DNA of 52,658 nt from the NCBI GenBank assembly GCA_947629525.1, contig CANREB010000014.1, positions 1 to 52,658 on the forward strand, in the 5' to 3' direction. Of the stretch, positions 44,464-52,658 are shown piece after piece; position 1 is the first letter of the stretch; the number at the start of each line of letters is the position of its first letter. This stretch comes from an uncultured Lachnospiraceae bacterium (GTDB lineage Bacteria > Bacillota > Clostridia > Lachnospirales > Lachnospiraceae). Under the pieces are notes generated by a model. The model had not been told where the DNA came from, made no database searches, and worked only from the letters and a program-made list of their open reading frames with translations. A program made the position numbers and the translations under genes.

Positions 44464-44958
44464 CTATAAAAATTTCCCAAGTTCCGACTGCCATTTTTCG
44501 GTCAGCCGTTCAAGACTCCATGCCGCATTGGCTGGACTTGTGGAAGGCAGCAGTATTGCCGCAGCGCCTTGACAGTATTTTGTAAAAAGTTCATATGCCT
44601 TTCTGCCATTCACAAAAACTGCTTTTATATCAGCGGCTGTCAGTATAACGCCTATGTCATTTCCCTTGACGTTTTTTATCGAGCTGTCGGATGATCCTAC
44701 AATATCACATGATTCTATTACATCCCACAGCGCAATATGATTTTTGAGCATCAGTTCTCTCTTTTCATCGATAGTCTCAGGCACATCAGCGCCGACGACC
44801 GATGATATGACGCGCCAGAAGCGGTTTTGCGGATGTCCGTAGTAAAACTGCTGTTGTCTTGATCTTACGGATGGCATCGAGCCGAGTATAAGTATTTTTG
44901 AATTTTCGTCAAATACAGGTCCGAAAGTATGCGTTACATGCTCATATTCTCTGCTCAT
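44464..44958 (-). CDS. Family-6-like uracil/hypoxanthine-DNA glycosylase
   Basis: 164 residues. The motifs GSMPSVRSRQQQFYYGHPQN (about 25-44), ALWDVIESC and LPSTSPANAAW fit DNA-deoxyinosine (hypoxanthine) glycosylases of UDG family 6, which remove deaminated bases from DNA. The frame begins at 45039, but the ATG at 44958 has GGAGG just upstream and gives the usual length. It appears to start the group of DNA glycosylase, phosphatase, ptsI and Nudix genes on the minus strand, with a possible promoter upstream at 44990-45017. Confidence 0.85.
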   Translation of the reverse strand: MSREYEHVTHTFGPVFDENSKILILGSMPSVRSRQQQFYYGHPQNRFWRVISSVVGADVPETIDEKRELMLKNHIALWDVIESCDIVGSSDSSIKNVKGNDIGVILTAADIKAVFVNGRKAYELFTKYCQGAAAILLPSTSPANAAWSLERLTEKWQSELGKFL

Positions 44959-44989
44959 TTTACTCCTCCATACCCTGACTTTACATAAT

Positions 44990-45017
44990 ATTTTATCAAA
45001 TTTTCCAAAAATTCCAA
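44990..45017 (-). promoter_or_regulatory. Possible promoter of the DNA glycosylase gene
   Basis: TTGGAA at 45012-45017, 16-nt spacer, TAAAAT at 44990-44995 on the minus strand; spacing is acceptable, the -35 moderate. Confidence 0.4.
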
Positions 45018-45026
45018 TAAAAAAAC

Positions 45027-45055
45027 TGTAAAATCTCATTGATATATAGTATAAT
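45027..45055 (+). promoter_or_regulatory. Possible promoter of the TPR-GGDEF gene
   Basis: Perfect TATAAT at 45050-45055 with a poor -35 (TGTAAA, 45027-45032) at 17 nt; divergent from the DNA glycosylase gene. Confidence 0.45.
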
Positions 45056-45101
45056 TATTATATGCTACTTTAATTGCTCAACATAAACAGGAGGAATATC
45101 A

Positions 45102-46766
45102 ATGCCCGAATTAAACGAGGAGGAACAAAATAAGCCGTTAAGCCGTCATGCGTTAGACTGCATTTCTGAAGCCGAACAGCATTTCCATATGATCAATACC
45201 TCAAATCATGATGATTATATGCCATACTGTGAAAATCTTCTTGTATGCGCCATCGAAGAACAGTCCGATGAGCTTTTTTCGCTTGCGTACTTTTATATGA
45301 TGATGTACTACGCTACAGGTAATGACTGCATAAACACCGTAAGCTGCGGGCTTGAGGGCATCAAGTATCAGCGTACCGTGCAGGATTTTAAAAAACTTGC
45401 GCGTTCATACAATACGCTCGGCGTTTTTTATGAGACAATGGGTGATACCACGAATGCGGTTGACAGCCTTTTATCGTGCATTGATGTGTCCATACGCCAC
45501 AATCTCTGCTATGAGCATTTTATGGCGCTTTCAAATCTTGCCGACATATTTTACTGCAATTCAAACTATGACCGTGCCATATATTACTATACCGAAGCAG
45601 AAGCATATTATAACAAATCCGGTAAGGTATTCGCTTCGGAAAGGCTGAATATTCTCACAGGACTTCTGTGCAGCAAAGGCAATTGTATGCTTTCGATAAA
45701 CAAGCTTGATGAAGCGAATATGTGCGGAAATAAGATTTTAGAGAAGCTTGGCGAACTTGAAGCATACGGCAGTGATTTCCCGATGTTTACGGTATATATC
45801 TTTCTTGCCTGCCTTGCGCATGCCAACGACAATGCGGACGAATGTGAAAAGTACATAGCTCTTGCGCGCAAGGGACTTGACGAATGCTCAAACTATGTAT
45901 GCAGCATCAATGACATTGTATATTTTTCCGAGCTGCTGATAAAACGCGCAAGGTACGACGATGCAATAGACCTGCTCAATCATTTTATCGCGATGTGCGA
46001 AAAGGACAGTGCGCCTTTCCACGTATACAGTATGCTTATGGAACGGCTCATAGACTGCGCGGAACTTATGAATGACAATGAGAATTACCTGAAATACACG
46101 CGTCTTTTTATCGACGCTTTCAAGGCATGGCGCACGCGCGATTCGGGCACGGCACTCAGGGCTGAACGGCTTCACAATGAAAATATGCGCATGCAGAAAC
46201 TTCAGGTCGAAATGAATATGCAGAACGAGAAGCTTCTGATGCAGTCGCAGCATGACACGCTCACGGGACTTCCAAACCGCGCTTATCTCAACAGCTACGC
46301 TGAAGAGACACTTGAAAAAGCCATCAGGGATAATACATATTTCGGCATTGAAATACTTGATATCGATTACTTTAAACATCTCAATGACAATTATGGACAT
46401 ATGGAAGGCGATAATTACCTCAAGGCTGTAGCACAGCTTCTTGAGAATTTTACGCACAGGTATACCGATGTATTTGCCGCAAGATACGGCGGTGATGAGT
46501 TTGTGATGATCTATTACGGTAAAACAGATGACGAGATACGCGAGATCATGGCGTCGCTCAAGGACTATACCAAGACTATAACGCTCCCGCATTTAAGCGC
46601 TCTTGGCTGTCCGTATCTGTCGCTGTCGCAGGGATGCTTTAACCACATTCCTTCAAAAGTGAACAGGCTGTGGGATTTCCTTTCCGTTTCCGATGTGGCA
46701 TTATACGAGGTCAAACAAAAAGGGCGCAACGGTTATTTGTTACGTAATGAATTTTATTCAAGATAA
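45102..46766 (+). CDS. Diguanylate cyclase with N-terminal TPR-like repeats
   Basis: 554 residues, cytoplasmic (no membrane helix). The first 340 residues are helical repeats of TPR type, for example KLARSYNTLGVFYETMGD (about 93-110) and ALSNLADIFYCNSNYDRAI. A coiled coil (about 355-385) leads to a GGDEF domain starting HDTLTGLPNRAYL (about 386-398), with DIDYFKHLNDNYGH and the intact active site ARYGGDEF (about 463-470). It should make cyclic di-GMP. RYTD upstream of the active site is one residue too far for a standard inhibitory RxxD site. AGGAGG lies 7 nt before the ATG. Confidence 0.92.
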   Translation: MPELNEEEQNKPLSRHALDCISEAEQHFHMINTSNHDDYMPYCENLLVCAIEEQSDELFSLAYFYMMMYYATGNDCINTVSCGLEGIKYQRTVQDFKKLARSYNTLGVFYETMGDTTNAVDSLLSCIDVSIRHNLCYEHFMALSNLADIFYCNSNYDRAIYYYTEAEAYYNKSGKVFASERLNILTGLLCSKGNCMLSINKLDEANMCGNKILEKLGELEAYGSDFPMFTVYIFLACLAHANDNADECEKYIALARKGLDECSNYVCSINDIVYFSELLIKRARYDDAIDLLNHFIAMCEKDSAPFHVYSMLMERLIDCAELMNDNENYLKYTRLFIDAFKAWRTRDSGTALRAERLHNENMRMQKLQVEMNMQNEKLLMQSQHDTLTGLPNRAYLNSYAEETLEKAIRDNTYFGIEILDIDYFKHLNDNYGHMEGDNYLKAVAQLLENFTHRYTDVFAARYGGDEFVMIYYGKTDDEIREIMASLKDYTKTITLPHLSALGCPYLSLSQGCFNHIPSKVNRLWDFLSVSDVALYEVKQKGRNGYLLRNEFYSR

Positions 46767-46771
46767 TATAT

Positions 46772-46806
46772 AAAAAACCGCCAAAGCTGCGCTTCGGCGG
46801 TTTTTT
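46772..46806. terminator. Bidirectional terminator between the GGDEF and response-regulator genes
   Basis: 11-bp outer stem (46772-46782 with 46796-46806) and an inner AAGC/GCTT pairing. Six A on one side and six T on the other give a T-run on both strands, between convergent genes. Confidence 0.92.
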
Positions 46807-46820
46807 ATGTATTTCATCAT

Positions 46821-47582
46821 TTATTTACCCATAGCCTTGCGTTTTTCAAAGAAGTCATCGACTGCTTTTTTAATCTGTTCGGGCGGCATGGTCTTTAGCA
46901 GATATCCGTCGGGCTTTAACGCCATTACCTGCATGACGCTCTCCTTATCCCCTTTGCTTGTAAGAAAGATAACGGGAATGCTCGAAAATTCCGTCTCGGA
47001 ACGTATCATCTCAAGCACCTGCTTACCGTCAACAACAGGCATCTCATAATCAAGCAATACCAAATCGGGGCGGTTCGTCGCAAGATATTTTATTGCCATT
47101 GCCCCTGAATTTGCAAGGATGACCTGATATTTCTCCTCCAGCCAGCCTTTGACATTTCTCAGCATCGCACCTGAATCGTCTACAACAAGTATTTTCCGTT
47201 TATTGTGCTTGCCGAATGTAAATATGTAGGAATTTATAGCGTCAGCCACTTCCCCTACATTTATCGGGCGCGGAAATTCTTTCTGTATGAGATGCATCGG
47301 TATATCATTCATAATCTCCTTGATCTGTGTGCTGTCGCCCGACACAAATATGGGGATATCATCCTCCGTCGCCTTATCCTTAAGATATGTAAGCCCCTGG
47401 TGCATATCAATAAGCGTCTCGTCGGCAAATATAAACATCAGGTCAATATTATGTGATATCTTGCTCACGGCATCAGGATCTGCGCCTACATGAAGGATTT
47501 CAAATCCCAGTTCTTCAAGCCTTTCCTGCAGTGACACCAGCAGGTAGCTCTGCGTTTCAGATACAATCAATACTTTTTGCAT
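46821..47582 (-). CDS. Dual receiver-domain response regulator, first domain degenerate
   Basis: 253 residues, two receiver domains and no output domain. The first (1-118) keeps the fold (VLIVSETQSYLLVSL; IDLMFIFADETLID) but has Phe at the phospho-acceptor position. The second (about 128-245) is complete: ILVVDDSGAML, DLVLLDYEMPVVDG with the acceptor Asp, FLTSKGD and a conserved Lys near LLKTMPPE. It lies 15 nt after the hybrid histidine kinase gene and should be its partner. Without an output domain it must act through protein contact or as a phosphate relay. GGGGG lies 6 nt before the ATG. Confidence 0.88.
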   Translation of the reverse strand: MQKVLIVSETQSYLLVSLQERLEELGFEILHVGADPDAVSKISHNIDLMFIFADETLIDMHQGLTYLKDKATEDDIPIFVSGDSTQIKEIMNDIPMHLIQKEFPRPINVGEVADAINSYIFTFGKHNKRKILVVDDSGAMLRNVKGWLEEKYQVILANSGAMAIKYLATNRPDLVLLDYEMPVVDGKQVLEMIRSETEFSSIPVIFLTSKGDKESVMQVMALKPDGYLLKTMPPEQIKKAVDDFFEKRKAMGK

Positions 47583-47597
47583 AGTTTACCCCCTTGA

Positions 47598-50500
47598 TCA
47601 GGCAAGCTTTTCAAGCTCCTCGATCATTTTCTTACTTGTTTCCATTACTTCTTCCATAGCGACATCGGCAACAAGCGCCCTTAAGTTATCCATAAGCGGT
47701 GAAAGCTCGTCGGGCAGACGGTACTCGTCAAGTTCCGCAAGCGCGGCATCCGCGGCGTCAAGGTCAAAACTGTCCATTGCATTGTTGAGCTTATCGAGTG
47801 CCGTTATGATATCCTGCTTTGGAACTTCCTTTTTATCCTGTTCATTTGCCTTGCCGTATGGCTCAAGGATAGGCTTGTAGCTTCTGTAGAGTTCCATTAT
47901 CGACGGGTTCTCACGCTGTATCGTCTCTATATCTTCGGCGTTGCCGCACTGTTCCATCTTATAAAACAGATCCGACAGTTCAAGCGCGCCTATCATCCTC
48001 GCCGTATTCTTAAGCGCGTGGACTTCTATAGTATAATCCCGTATCATCCCGTCCGCAAGACATTTTTCGATTTTTGTCGATTTCATGTCTATAAGTTTGT
48101 AAAAATCACCCAGCAGACTCATAAACAATTCAAGTCCGCCTGAATTTTTAATGCCTTCCGCCACATTAAGCCCTTCTATAACAGGCAGGCTCGCCTCGTC
48201 TATATGCGCCTGTTCAACTACGGGCGCTGCCGTCTTCTGTATTAGTCCGCTTGGAAGCCATGTCTTGATTTTAGCACAAATATCCTTTATTTCAATAGGT
48301 TTTGCCACAAAATCATTCATTCCGGCTTCTTTAAATGTCTCCCGCGCCTCCACTACGGCATTTGCGGTGAGCGCTATTATAGGCATTTTTTTCAGGTATT
48401 CATCATCGATAGCCCTTATTTTCTGCGTAGTTTCAACGCCGTCCATAACAGGCATCATATGATCCATAAATACAATATGATATTTCTTTGCCTGAACCAT
48501 CTCTATTGCCTTTTTGCCGCTGTCCGCCGTGTCGATCTTCATCTTAAGCGGCTGAAGCAGCCCTGTGGCTACTTTCAGGTTCATCTCATTGTCGTCCACT
48601 ATAAGTATCTCGGCATCGGGGGCTATAAAGTTCATCTCATTATCCGCCGCAGCTGAATTCATATTTGTCTCATGATTAAGCGTCTGGCAGAAATTAAGCG
48701 TGTAAAGCGGCTTGTTTATGACTGTCGCTTTATTGTATCTTGTGCCGCCGAGCATCGGATTTTGAAGCACGCACAGTTCAGTTCCCCGCGAAGTGAAATA
48801 TTCTTCGACACTGTCTTTAACTTCCGCATATATTGCCGCGTCCACAAACAAAAAGCTGACCTTTTCTCCGCTCTTTTCGGCTTCTTTACAATCCACATAT
48901 GTAATACCGTACTCATCGGCAAGCTTTATCAGGCTGTCAAGCATGGCGTTGTCTGCCATAATGCCGCTTATGACTGGACGCTCTCCGCTTACGGCGCTGT
49001 CTTTAAGCACTGCCGCTTTTTGCGTACTTACTACTTTCTGCGGTATGCTGAAATAGAAGTTGCTGCCTTTTCCGTACTCGCTTTCGACGGATATCTCCCC
49101 GCCCATAAGATTTACAAGGCGCCTTGATATCGAAAGTCCAAGCCCCGTGCCTTCCTTGTTGCGGTTCTTTTTGGTATCGACCTGCTGAAAGGCGCCAAAG
49201 AGCTTGCCCATATCTTCTTCCTTTATGCCCTGTCCCGTATCTTTTACGGAAACATCAAGCTGTATCATGTCATCTTCTGACATTTGTGTCACTTTTATTG
49301 TTACTTTGACACTGCCCTCTTCAGTAAATTTTATAGCGTTATTCGCGATATTTATGATAACCTGACGCAGCCTGAGCGAGTCTCCGTAAAGCTTAAGCGG
49401 CAGGTCTTTATCTATGTCAAATAAAAGCTCTACAGGCTTATCGCCTATCCTGTTGAGGAATATCATACTAAGGTCGCTGAGCATCGACATAGGTTCGTAT
49501 TCATCCTCGATTATCTCAAGCTTCCCCGATTCTATCTTTGAGAAATCAAGTATATCGTTTATGATAGTCAAAAGCGCCGCGCCCGAATTTTTGATGTTCA
49601 TCAGATAGCCCCTGTCCTGTTCGTCAAGGTCGCTCCTCAGAAGTATCTCCGTCATACCTACGATGGCGTTCATCGGTGTCCTTATCTCGTGCGACATATT
49701 TGATATAAAGTCGGATTTTGCACGGTTAGCGTCTTCGGCACGCTCTTTCGCGTCTTTCAGCTCATCCATAAGCTTATAGTGCTCGGTAAGATCGATCATT
49801 ATAAGACAGAAACCCTTTATCCTGCCGTTTTGTTCCAACATGGTAACATTTCTCTCATAATAATTGCCTGCAATCTCCATCTCGGTGCTGTCAGAATAGA
49901 ACAAGCCATAGAACTGCGGCGGGATATCATCGCCCTTGTGAAGTGATTTGAACTCGGGGAACAACTGCTTTGCGTATTTATTGGCGTCCAAAAAGCAGTA
50001 ATCCTTATCAACCATAATAAAGGCGTCATCTATCTTGTCAAACACCCACCCTCGCCCGATGTTCATAATCGAAAGGAAGTCCCCATCCATAGTTCCTATT
50101 ATGATTATTATAATGGCTGCGGACGAAAGCAGCGGCGTAAAGTCAAAACGCAGCTCCGTCAATAATTTTACCAGAACAGGTCCGGTAATTATCAGGCTGG
50201 CAATGATAAGATGCGACATACTATGCTTCTCGCGACCTTCTCTTTCACGAAGCCTCAATCTGCGGATTACCATGTACACTACAAGCATGACAAGGATAAT
50301 GCTCAAGAGGGCATATCTTATGGTAAATATCACTCCGTTATCCATCTCAAGATAATAAAAGTTGAAATCTCCCTCATGCTTAAAATCCAAATGGTCAAAC
50401 AATATACCGCGCCTGTCGTCATCCCACAGCACAAGCATCGTGAAACAGTCGCAGGCAAGCCATACATAGCTGATCCACTTTATGATGCGTTTTCTGTCAA

Positions 50501-50780
50501 GCTGCAGATACGCAAGCAGGAAATGCGCAAAAAAGAAATAAAACAGCACATTGCCCATATACTCAATTTTAAGCGAAAGAATCGCCTCCGGCGAACCTCC
50601 CGATCGCATCATCAGAAAATATGACGCGTTCATAACAAGACATCCGATGTTAGCTATCATCAGATTGGTAGCCGCCTTGCTCTGTTCCTTGTTAAGCAAG
50701 ACAAACACGCCGACCATCGGAATTACCACTCCGACAAACTGCACTCCAATGACCCAAAACATCACGATCGCCTGCAGCAT
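47598..50780 (-). CDS. Hybrid sensor histidine kinase with 7TM input, receivers and Hpt domain
   Basis: 1060 residues. Layout: a seven-helix membrane region (about 1-235) like the histidine kinase 7TM N-terminal domain; a PAS-like domain (about 240-335); HisKA with FISNMSHEIRTPMNAIVGM (His near 365); HATPase with N-box NIANNAIKFTEEG, KDTGQGI and GTGLGLSI; a degenerate receiver (about 605-710); an active receiver with ILIVDDNEMN and FMDHMMPVMDG; and a C-terminal Hpt domain with EVHALKNTARMIG. This is a complete phosphorelay in one protein. A GTG 9 nt upstream overlaps the GGGGTGG site, so the ATG at 50780 is chosen. The signal is unknown. Confidence 0.94.
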   Translation of the reverse strand: MLQAIVMFWVIGVQFVGVVIPMVGVFVLLNKEQSKAATNLMIANIGCLVMNASYFLMMRSGGSPEAILSLKIEYMGNVLFYFFFAHFLLAYLQLDRKRIIKWISYVWLACDCFTMLVLWDDDRRGILFDHLDFKHEGDFNFYYLEMDNGVIFTIRYALLSIILVMLVVYMVIRRLRLREREGREKHSMSHLIIASLIITGPVLVKLLTELRFDFTPLLSSAAIIIIIIGTMDGDFLSIMNIGRGWVFDKIDDAFIMVDKDYCFLDANKYAKQLFPEFKSLHKGDDIPPQFYGLFYSDSTEMEIAGNYYERNVTMLEQNGRIKGFCLIMIDLTEHYKLMDELKDAKERAEDANRAKSDFISNMSHEIRTPMNAIVGMTEILLRSDLDEQDRGYLMNIKNSGAALLTIINDILDFSKIESGKLEIIEDEYEPMSMLSDLSMIFLNRIGDKPVELLFDIDKDLPLKLYGDSLRLRQVIINIANNAIKFTEEGSVKVTIKVTQMSEDDMIQLDVSVKDTGQGIKEEDMGKLFGAFQQVDTKKNRNKEGTGLGLSISRRLVNLMGGEISVESEYGKGSNFYFSIPQKVVSTQKAAVLKDSAVSGERPVISGIMADNAMLDSLIKLADEYGITYVDCKEAEKSGEKVSFLFVDAAIYAEVKDSVEEYFTSRGTELCVLQNPMLGGTRYNKATVINKPLYTLNFCQTLNHETNMNSAAADNEMNFIAPDAEILIVDDNEMNLKVATGLLQPLKMKIDTADSGKKAIEMVQAKKYHIVFMDHMMPVMDGVETTQKIRAIDDEYLKKMPIIALTANAVVEARETFKEAGMNDFVAKPIEIKDICAKIKTWLPSGLIQKTAAPVVEQAHIDEASLPVIEGLNVAEGIKNSGGLELFMSLLGDFYKLIDMKSTKIEKCLADGMIRDYTIEVHALKNTARMIGALELSDLFYKMEQCGNAEDIETIQRENPSIMELYRSYKPILEPYGKANEQDKKEVPKQDIITALDKLNNAMDSFDLDAADAALAELDEYRLPDELSPLMDNLRALVADVAMEEVMETSKKMIEELEKLA

Positions 50781-50817
50781 TGTAACCACCCCTTAACGCA
50801 AATTTCGATACTAAATC

Positions 50818-50846
50818 ATTTTATCATATAGCGCTCAATTAAGCAA
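50818..50846 (-). promoter_or_regulatory. Promoter of the hybrid kinase operon
   Basis: TTGCTT at 50841-50846, 17-nt spacer, TAAAAT at 50818-50823 on the minus strand, between the bile salt hydrolase stop and the kinase start. Confidence 0.55.
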
Positions 50847-50864
50847 TGATCTGACAGCGCCGTG

Positions 50865-51839
50865 TCAGTTCTGAGCTAATATCTGCTGCCCCTCGACAAG
50901 CGGGTATGATATGACCTGTGAGGCATCAAGATTTTCATGGTGCATATCGACTGCCGTGATCTGACTGTTTTCATAAGTCGTATAATAATAAATTCCCTTG
51001 TCCATATTGCAGCAGGATGTGTAGATCGTAATCTCGTACTGCCCATTCCCCATATGGACGCATCCTCTCTGCTGTGCGACGCTGCCCAGTATGTGGAAAA
51101 ACTGGCTTATGCTTTCCGACTCCGTTTCACCTGATACGGAATTCATTTTCGTAAATACCGCCTTTACAAAGCGTGACGCCGAGGATAGATCCCCCGGAAG
51201 TCCCATTCCGCCCATACCTCTGCTGTAGACGTTAAGTGAGAGATCTTTTGCGAAACTGTTCACGGGCGGTTCCGTGGAAAGTCCGATATAATTATTCAGG
51301 TTAAAAAGCTGTATGTCAAACGGCGGGTTATTTGTAAGTATTCCGACAGGGTTGTCATAAATTCTGAGTCCGTCCTTCATCTGCTCGACAGTCACGGAAT
51401 TTACTCCATCCGATACTATCCAGTGCAGCGGCGAAAGCGGAAGCTGTTCGCTGAAATTTATATCCACAAGATTTATCCTTGCAAGCAGTGTTTTCGCCTC
51501 ATCAAGCGTAGCGCACTGTCCTAATATCCATGGAATAAATTCAAACGGCGAGATATTGTCCTTTCCTTCCGCTTCTTCCTTATAGTCTGCGTTTTGGGGA
51601 AAATTGAGCCCTGCCATGCCTATGCCTTTTTCGTTCACGGCATCATAATACAGCGGATAGCCGTCTACCACAAACGCCATTCCTATTATGGCATAATGTG
51701 TGTCAAGCGCTTTTGCCTTGCGGAATTTGAAAGGGTAATTGCGCGGCGTAACTGCCACTGTTTCATTATAAGAGAATTCATAATCGAGCGTACGCCCGAA
51801 ATATCTGTCTTTTGTCCTGTATGTCGCTGCTGTACACAT
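50865..51839 (-). CDS. Conjugated bile salt hydrolase (choloylglycine hydrolase family)
   Basis: 324 residues, typical of bile salt hydrolases. The N-terminal nucleophile Cys2 follows the start Met (MCTAATYRT), which is removed on activation. FGRTLDYEFSYNETVAVTPR (14-33), GMAGLNFPQNADY (about 73-85), NSVTVEQMKDGLRIYDNP, LTNNPPFD with the active-site Asn (about 171-178) and LPGDLSSASRFV with the conserved Arg (about 217-228) all match. It hydrolyses glycine- or taurine-conjugated bile acids; penicillin V acylase is the alternative. The longest frame begins at a TTG (51899), but the ATG at 51839 has GGAGG 8 nt upstream and exposes Cys2. Confidence 0.93.
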   Translation of the reverse strand: MCTAATYRTKDRYFGRTLDYEFSYNETVAVTPRNYPFKFRKAKALDTHYAIIGMAFVVDGYPLYYDAVNEKGIGMAGLNFPQNADYKEEAEGKDNISPFEFIPWILGQCATLDEAKTLLARINLVDINFSEQLPLSPLHWIVSDGVNSVTVEQMKDGLRIYDNPVGILTNNPPFDIQLFNLNNYIGLSTEPPVNSFAKDLSLNVYSRGMGGMGLPGDLSSASRFVKAVFTKMNSVSGETESESISQFFHILGSVAQQRGCVHMGNGQYEITIYTSCCNMDKGIYYYTTYENSQITAVDMHHENLDASQVISYPLVEGQQILAQN

Positions 51840-51869
51840 GATCGATACCTCCGTTTTATTTTTCTTTTT

Positions 51870-51899
51870 ATTATATACCATTTGGAATGTATTCTTCAA
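51870..51899 (-). promoter_or_regulatory. Promoter of the bile salt hydrolase gene
   Basis: TTGAAG at 51894-51899, 18-nt spacer, TATAAT at 51870-51875 on the minus strand. Confidence 0.6.
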
Positions 51900-51907
51900 C
51901 TTGAAAA

Positions 51908-52658
51908 TTATCTTAAATCCTGTGTGATAAACATATCCTGCGATGTTGGGGTCATAATATTACCTGAGGCTGAAACATTTTTGACGATCCAATAGCTGTA
52001 ATCATTCTCGTAAACTCTTTTTTCCGTAAATGATGATCTGTCGGTTATCCAAAAGAATACATCAAGGGCGATTTCTCCCATATGATAATTATTATAGTTG
52101 CAGGCGTCCCATGTCATGTCAATCTGATACCAGTTTCCGTCCTCCGCAAGCACGGCGTTCCAAATATGGTTAGGTCCCGCCACAAAGCCATTTTCAACGC
52201 CTGCTATAGTAAACATAAGGCAACCGTATGTGGCAAACGCATTGCATACTCCTATATTCTGATCCATAATCTCCTTGTATGTGTACTTGCTGAAGCTGTC
52301 GTCATAATAACAGCGACGGCATACCTCGTCATGAATTGCCTTGCATTTTTCCTTTACCGTCTTGACAGATGTCGGTGCATAAACGCCAAGCTGTATGCAC
52401 AAATTTCTCGCGCGGCAGTAATACTCCTCCTCCGCATCCATAGAATGGATAATCCTCGGCGAAACGCTGTCAAATGTGACTATCCAGTTCCATACGGCGT
52501 CACGGTCAGTAATTGACGCTGCCACAAGGTCCGGATTGTCAATCAGGAACTGTTCAAGGTTGAATGTGTCCTTTGTGGTATAAGACTCCATGCCGTGCTC
52601 TGATATGTATTTCAGACAGCCTTCGTTTGAGTGAAACTTAGGCACGCCTAAATACCAT
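51908..52658 (-). CDS. Transglutaminase-like protein, 5' end outside the window
   Basis: At least 245 residues visible. The transglutaminase/protease-like triad is present: Cys in NIGVCNAFATYG (about 130-141 of the visible part), His in GPNHIWNAVL and Asp in WYQIDMTWDAC. YYDDSFSKYTYKEI precedes the Cys as in the transglutaminase core family. A GTG at 52645 could be a start but has no ribosome binding site, and the frame stays open to the edge, so I treat it as truncated at its 5' end. Such proteins are often secreted peptidases or cell-surface proteins. No signal peptide can be judged. It ends 68 nt before the bile salt hydrolase start. Confidence 0.75.
   Translation of the reverse strand, partial: WYLGVPKFHSNEGCLKYISEHGMESYTTKDTFNLEQFLIDNPDLVAASITDRDAVWNWIVTFDSVSPRIIHSMDAEEEYYCRARNLCIQLGVYAPTSVKTVKEKCKAIHDEVCRRCYYDDSFSKYTYKEIMDQNIGVCNAFATYGCLMFTIAGVENGFVAGPNHIWNAVLAEDGNWYQIDMTWDACNYNNYHMGEIALDVFFWITDRSSFTEKRVYENDYSYWIVKNVSASGNIMTPTSQDMFITQDLR

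Noticed and set aside
50851..50868. CTGACA/TGTCAG hairpin as terminator of the bile salt hydrolase gene
   Set aside because: No T-run follows, and the stem overlaps the stop codon; probably chance.

Overview
The window reads as chromosome of a low- to mid-GC Gram-positive, spore-forming anaerobe of the class Clostridia, most likely a gut Lachnospiraceae. This is inferred from gene content and order, not from a search. The evidence is sporulation-family genes (SpoVB-like, SpoIIM-like, a Spo0A-type DNA-binding protein), RNase Y, RemA, RqcH, strong AGGAGG-type ribosome binding sites, TTGACA/TATAAT promoters, and a conjugated bile salt hydrolase that points to an animal gut. No phage, IS element or CRISPR array was seen. 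Most of the region is conserved housekeeping sequence, with a few accessory islands.

Layout. 1-1321 (minus): an accessory operon with a PadR regulator, a HAAS-type membrane protein and a small secreted protein, running off the left edge. 1454-3886 (plus): SpoVB-like flippase and DAHP synthase. 3929-12319 (minus): SpoIIM-like protein, ADP-ribose pyrophosphatase, RNase Y, recX, recA with two LexA boxes, and the yicC-remA-rpoZ-rimO-pgsA operon. 12439-16684 (plus): an LtaS-like sulfatase-fold enzyme and a YfhO-family protein, both of types linked to lipoteichoic acid. 16629-23705 (minus): glycogen synthase, RqcH, then a four-gene cassette of DUF4910 peptidase, DltA-like adenylating enzyme, carrier protein and AAC(3)-fold acyltransferase. 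23863-25683 (minus): a Spo0A-type protein without a receiver domain and two flavodoxin-like proteins. 25838: tRNA-Val.

25983-38347 (minus) holds the pnp, rpsO, NlpC/P60 and rimP-nusA-ylxR-ylxQ-infB-rbfA-nrnA-truB-ribF block. 38364-44958 carries citrate synthase, tRNA-Glu, a Dabb protein, a PlsC-type acyltransferase, a Nudix hydrolase, PTS enzyme I, an inositol-phosphatase family protein and a family-6-like DNA glycosylase. 45102-52658 is a signalling island: a TPR-GGDEF diguanylate cyclase, a dual-receiver protein, a 7TM hybrid histidine kinase, the bile salt hydrolase and an edge-truncated transglutaminase-like protein.

The best candidates for undescribed biology are two. One is the DltA/DltC-like plus AAC(3)-like plus DUF4910 cassette, which faces an LTA-type pair and looks like an aminoacylation route without DltB or DltD. 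The other is the receiver-less Spo0A, whose upstream region carries a Spo0A-type box abutting a -10 element. Many start codons were chosen by ribosome binding site rather than by the longest open frame; the reason is given in each entry.
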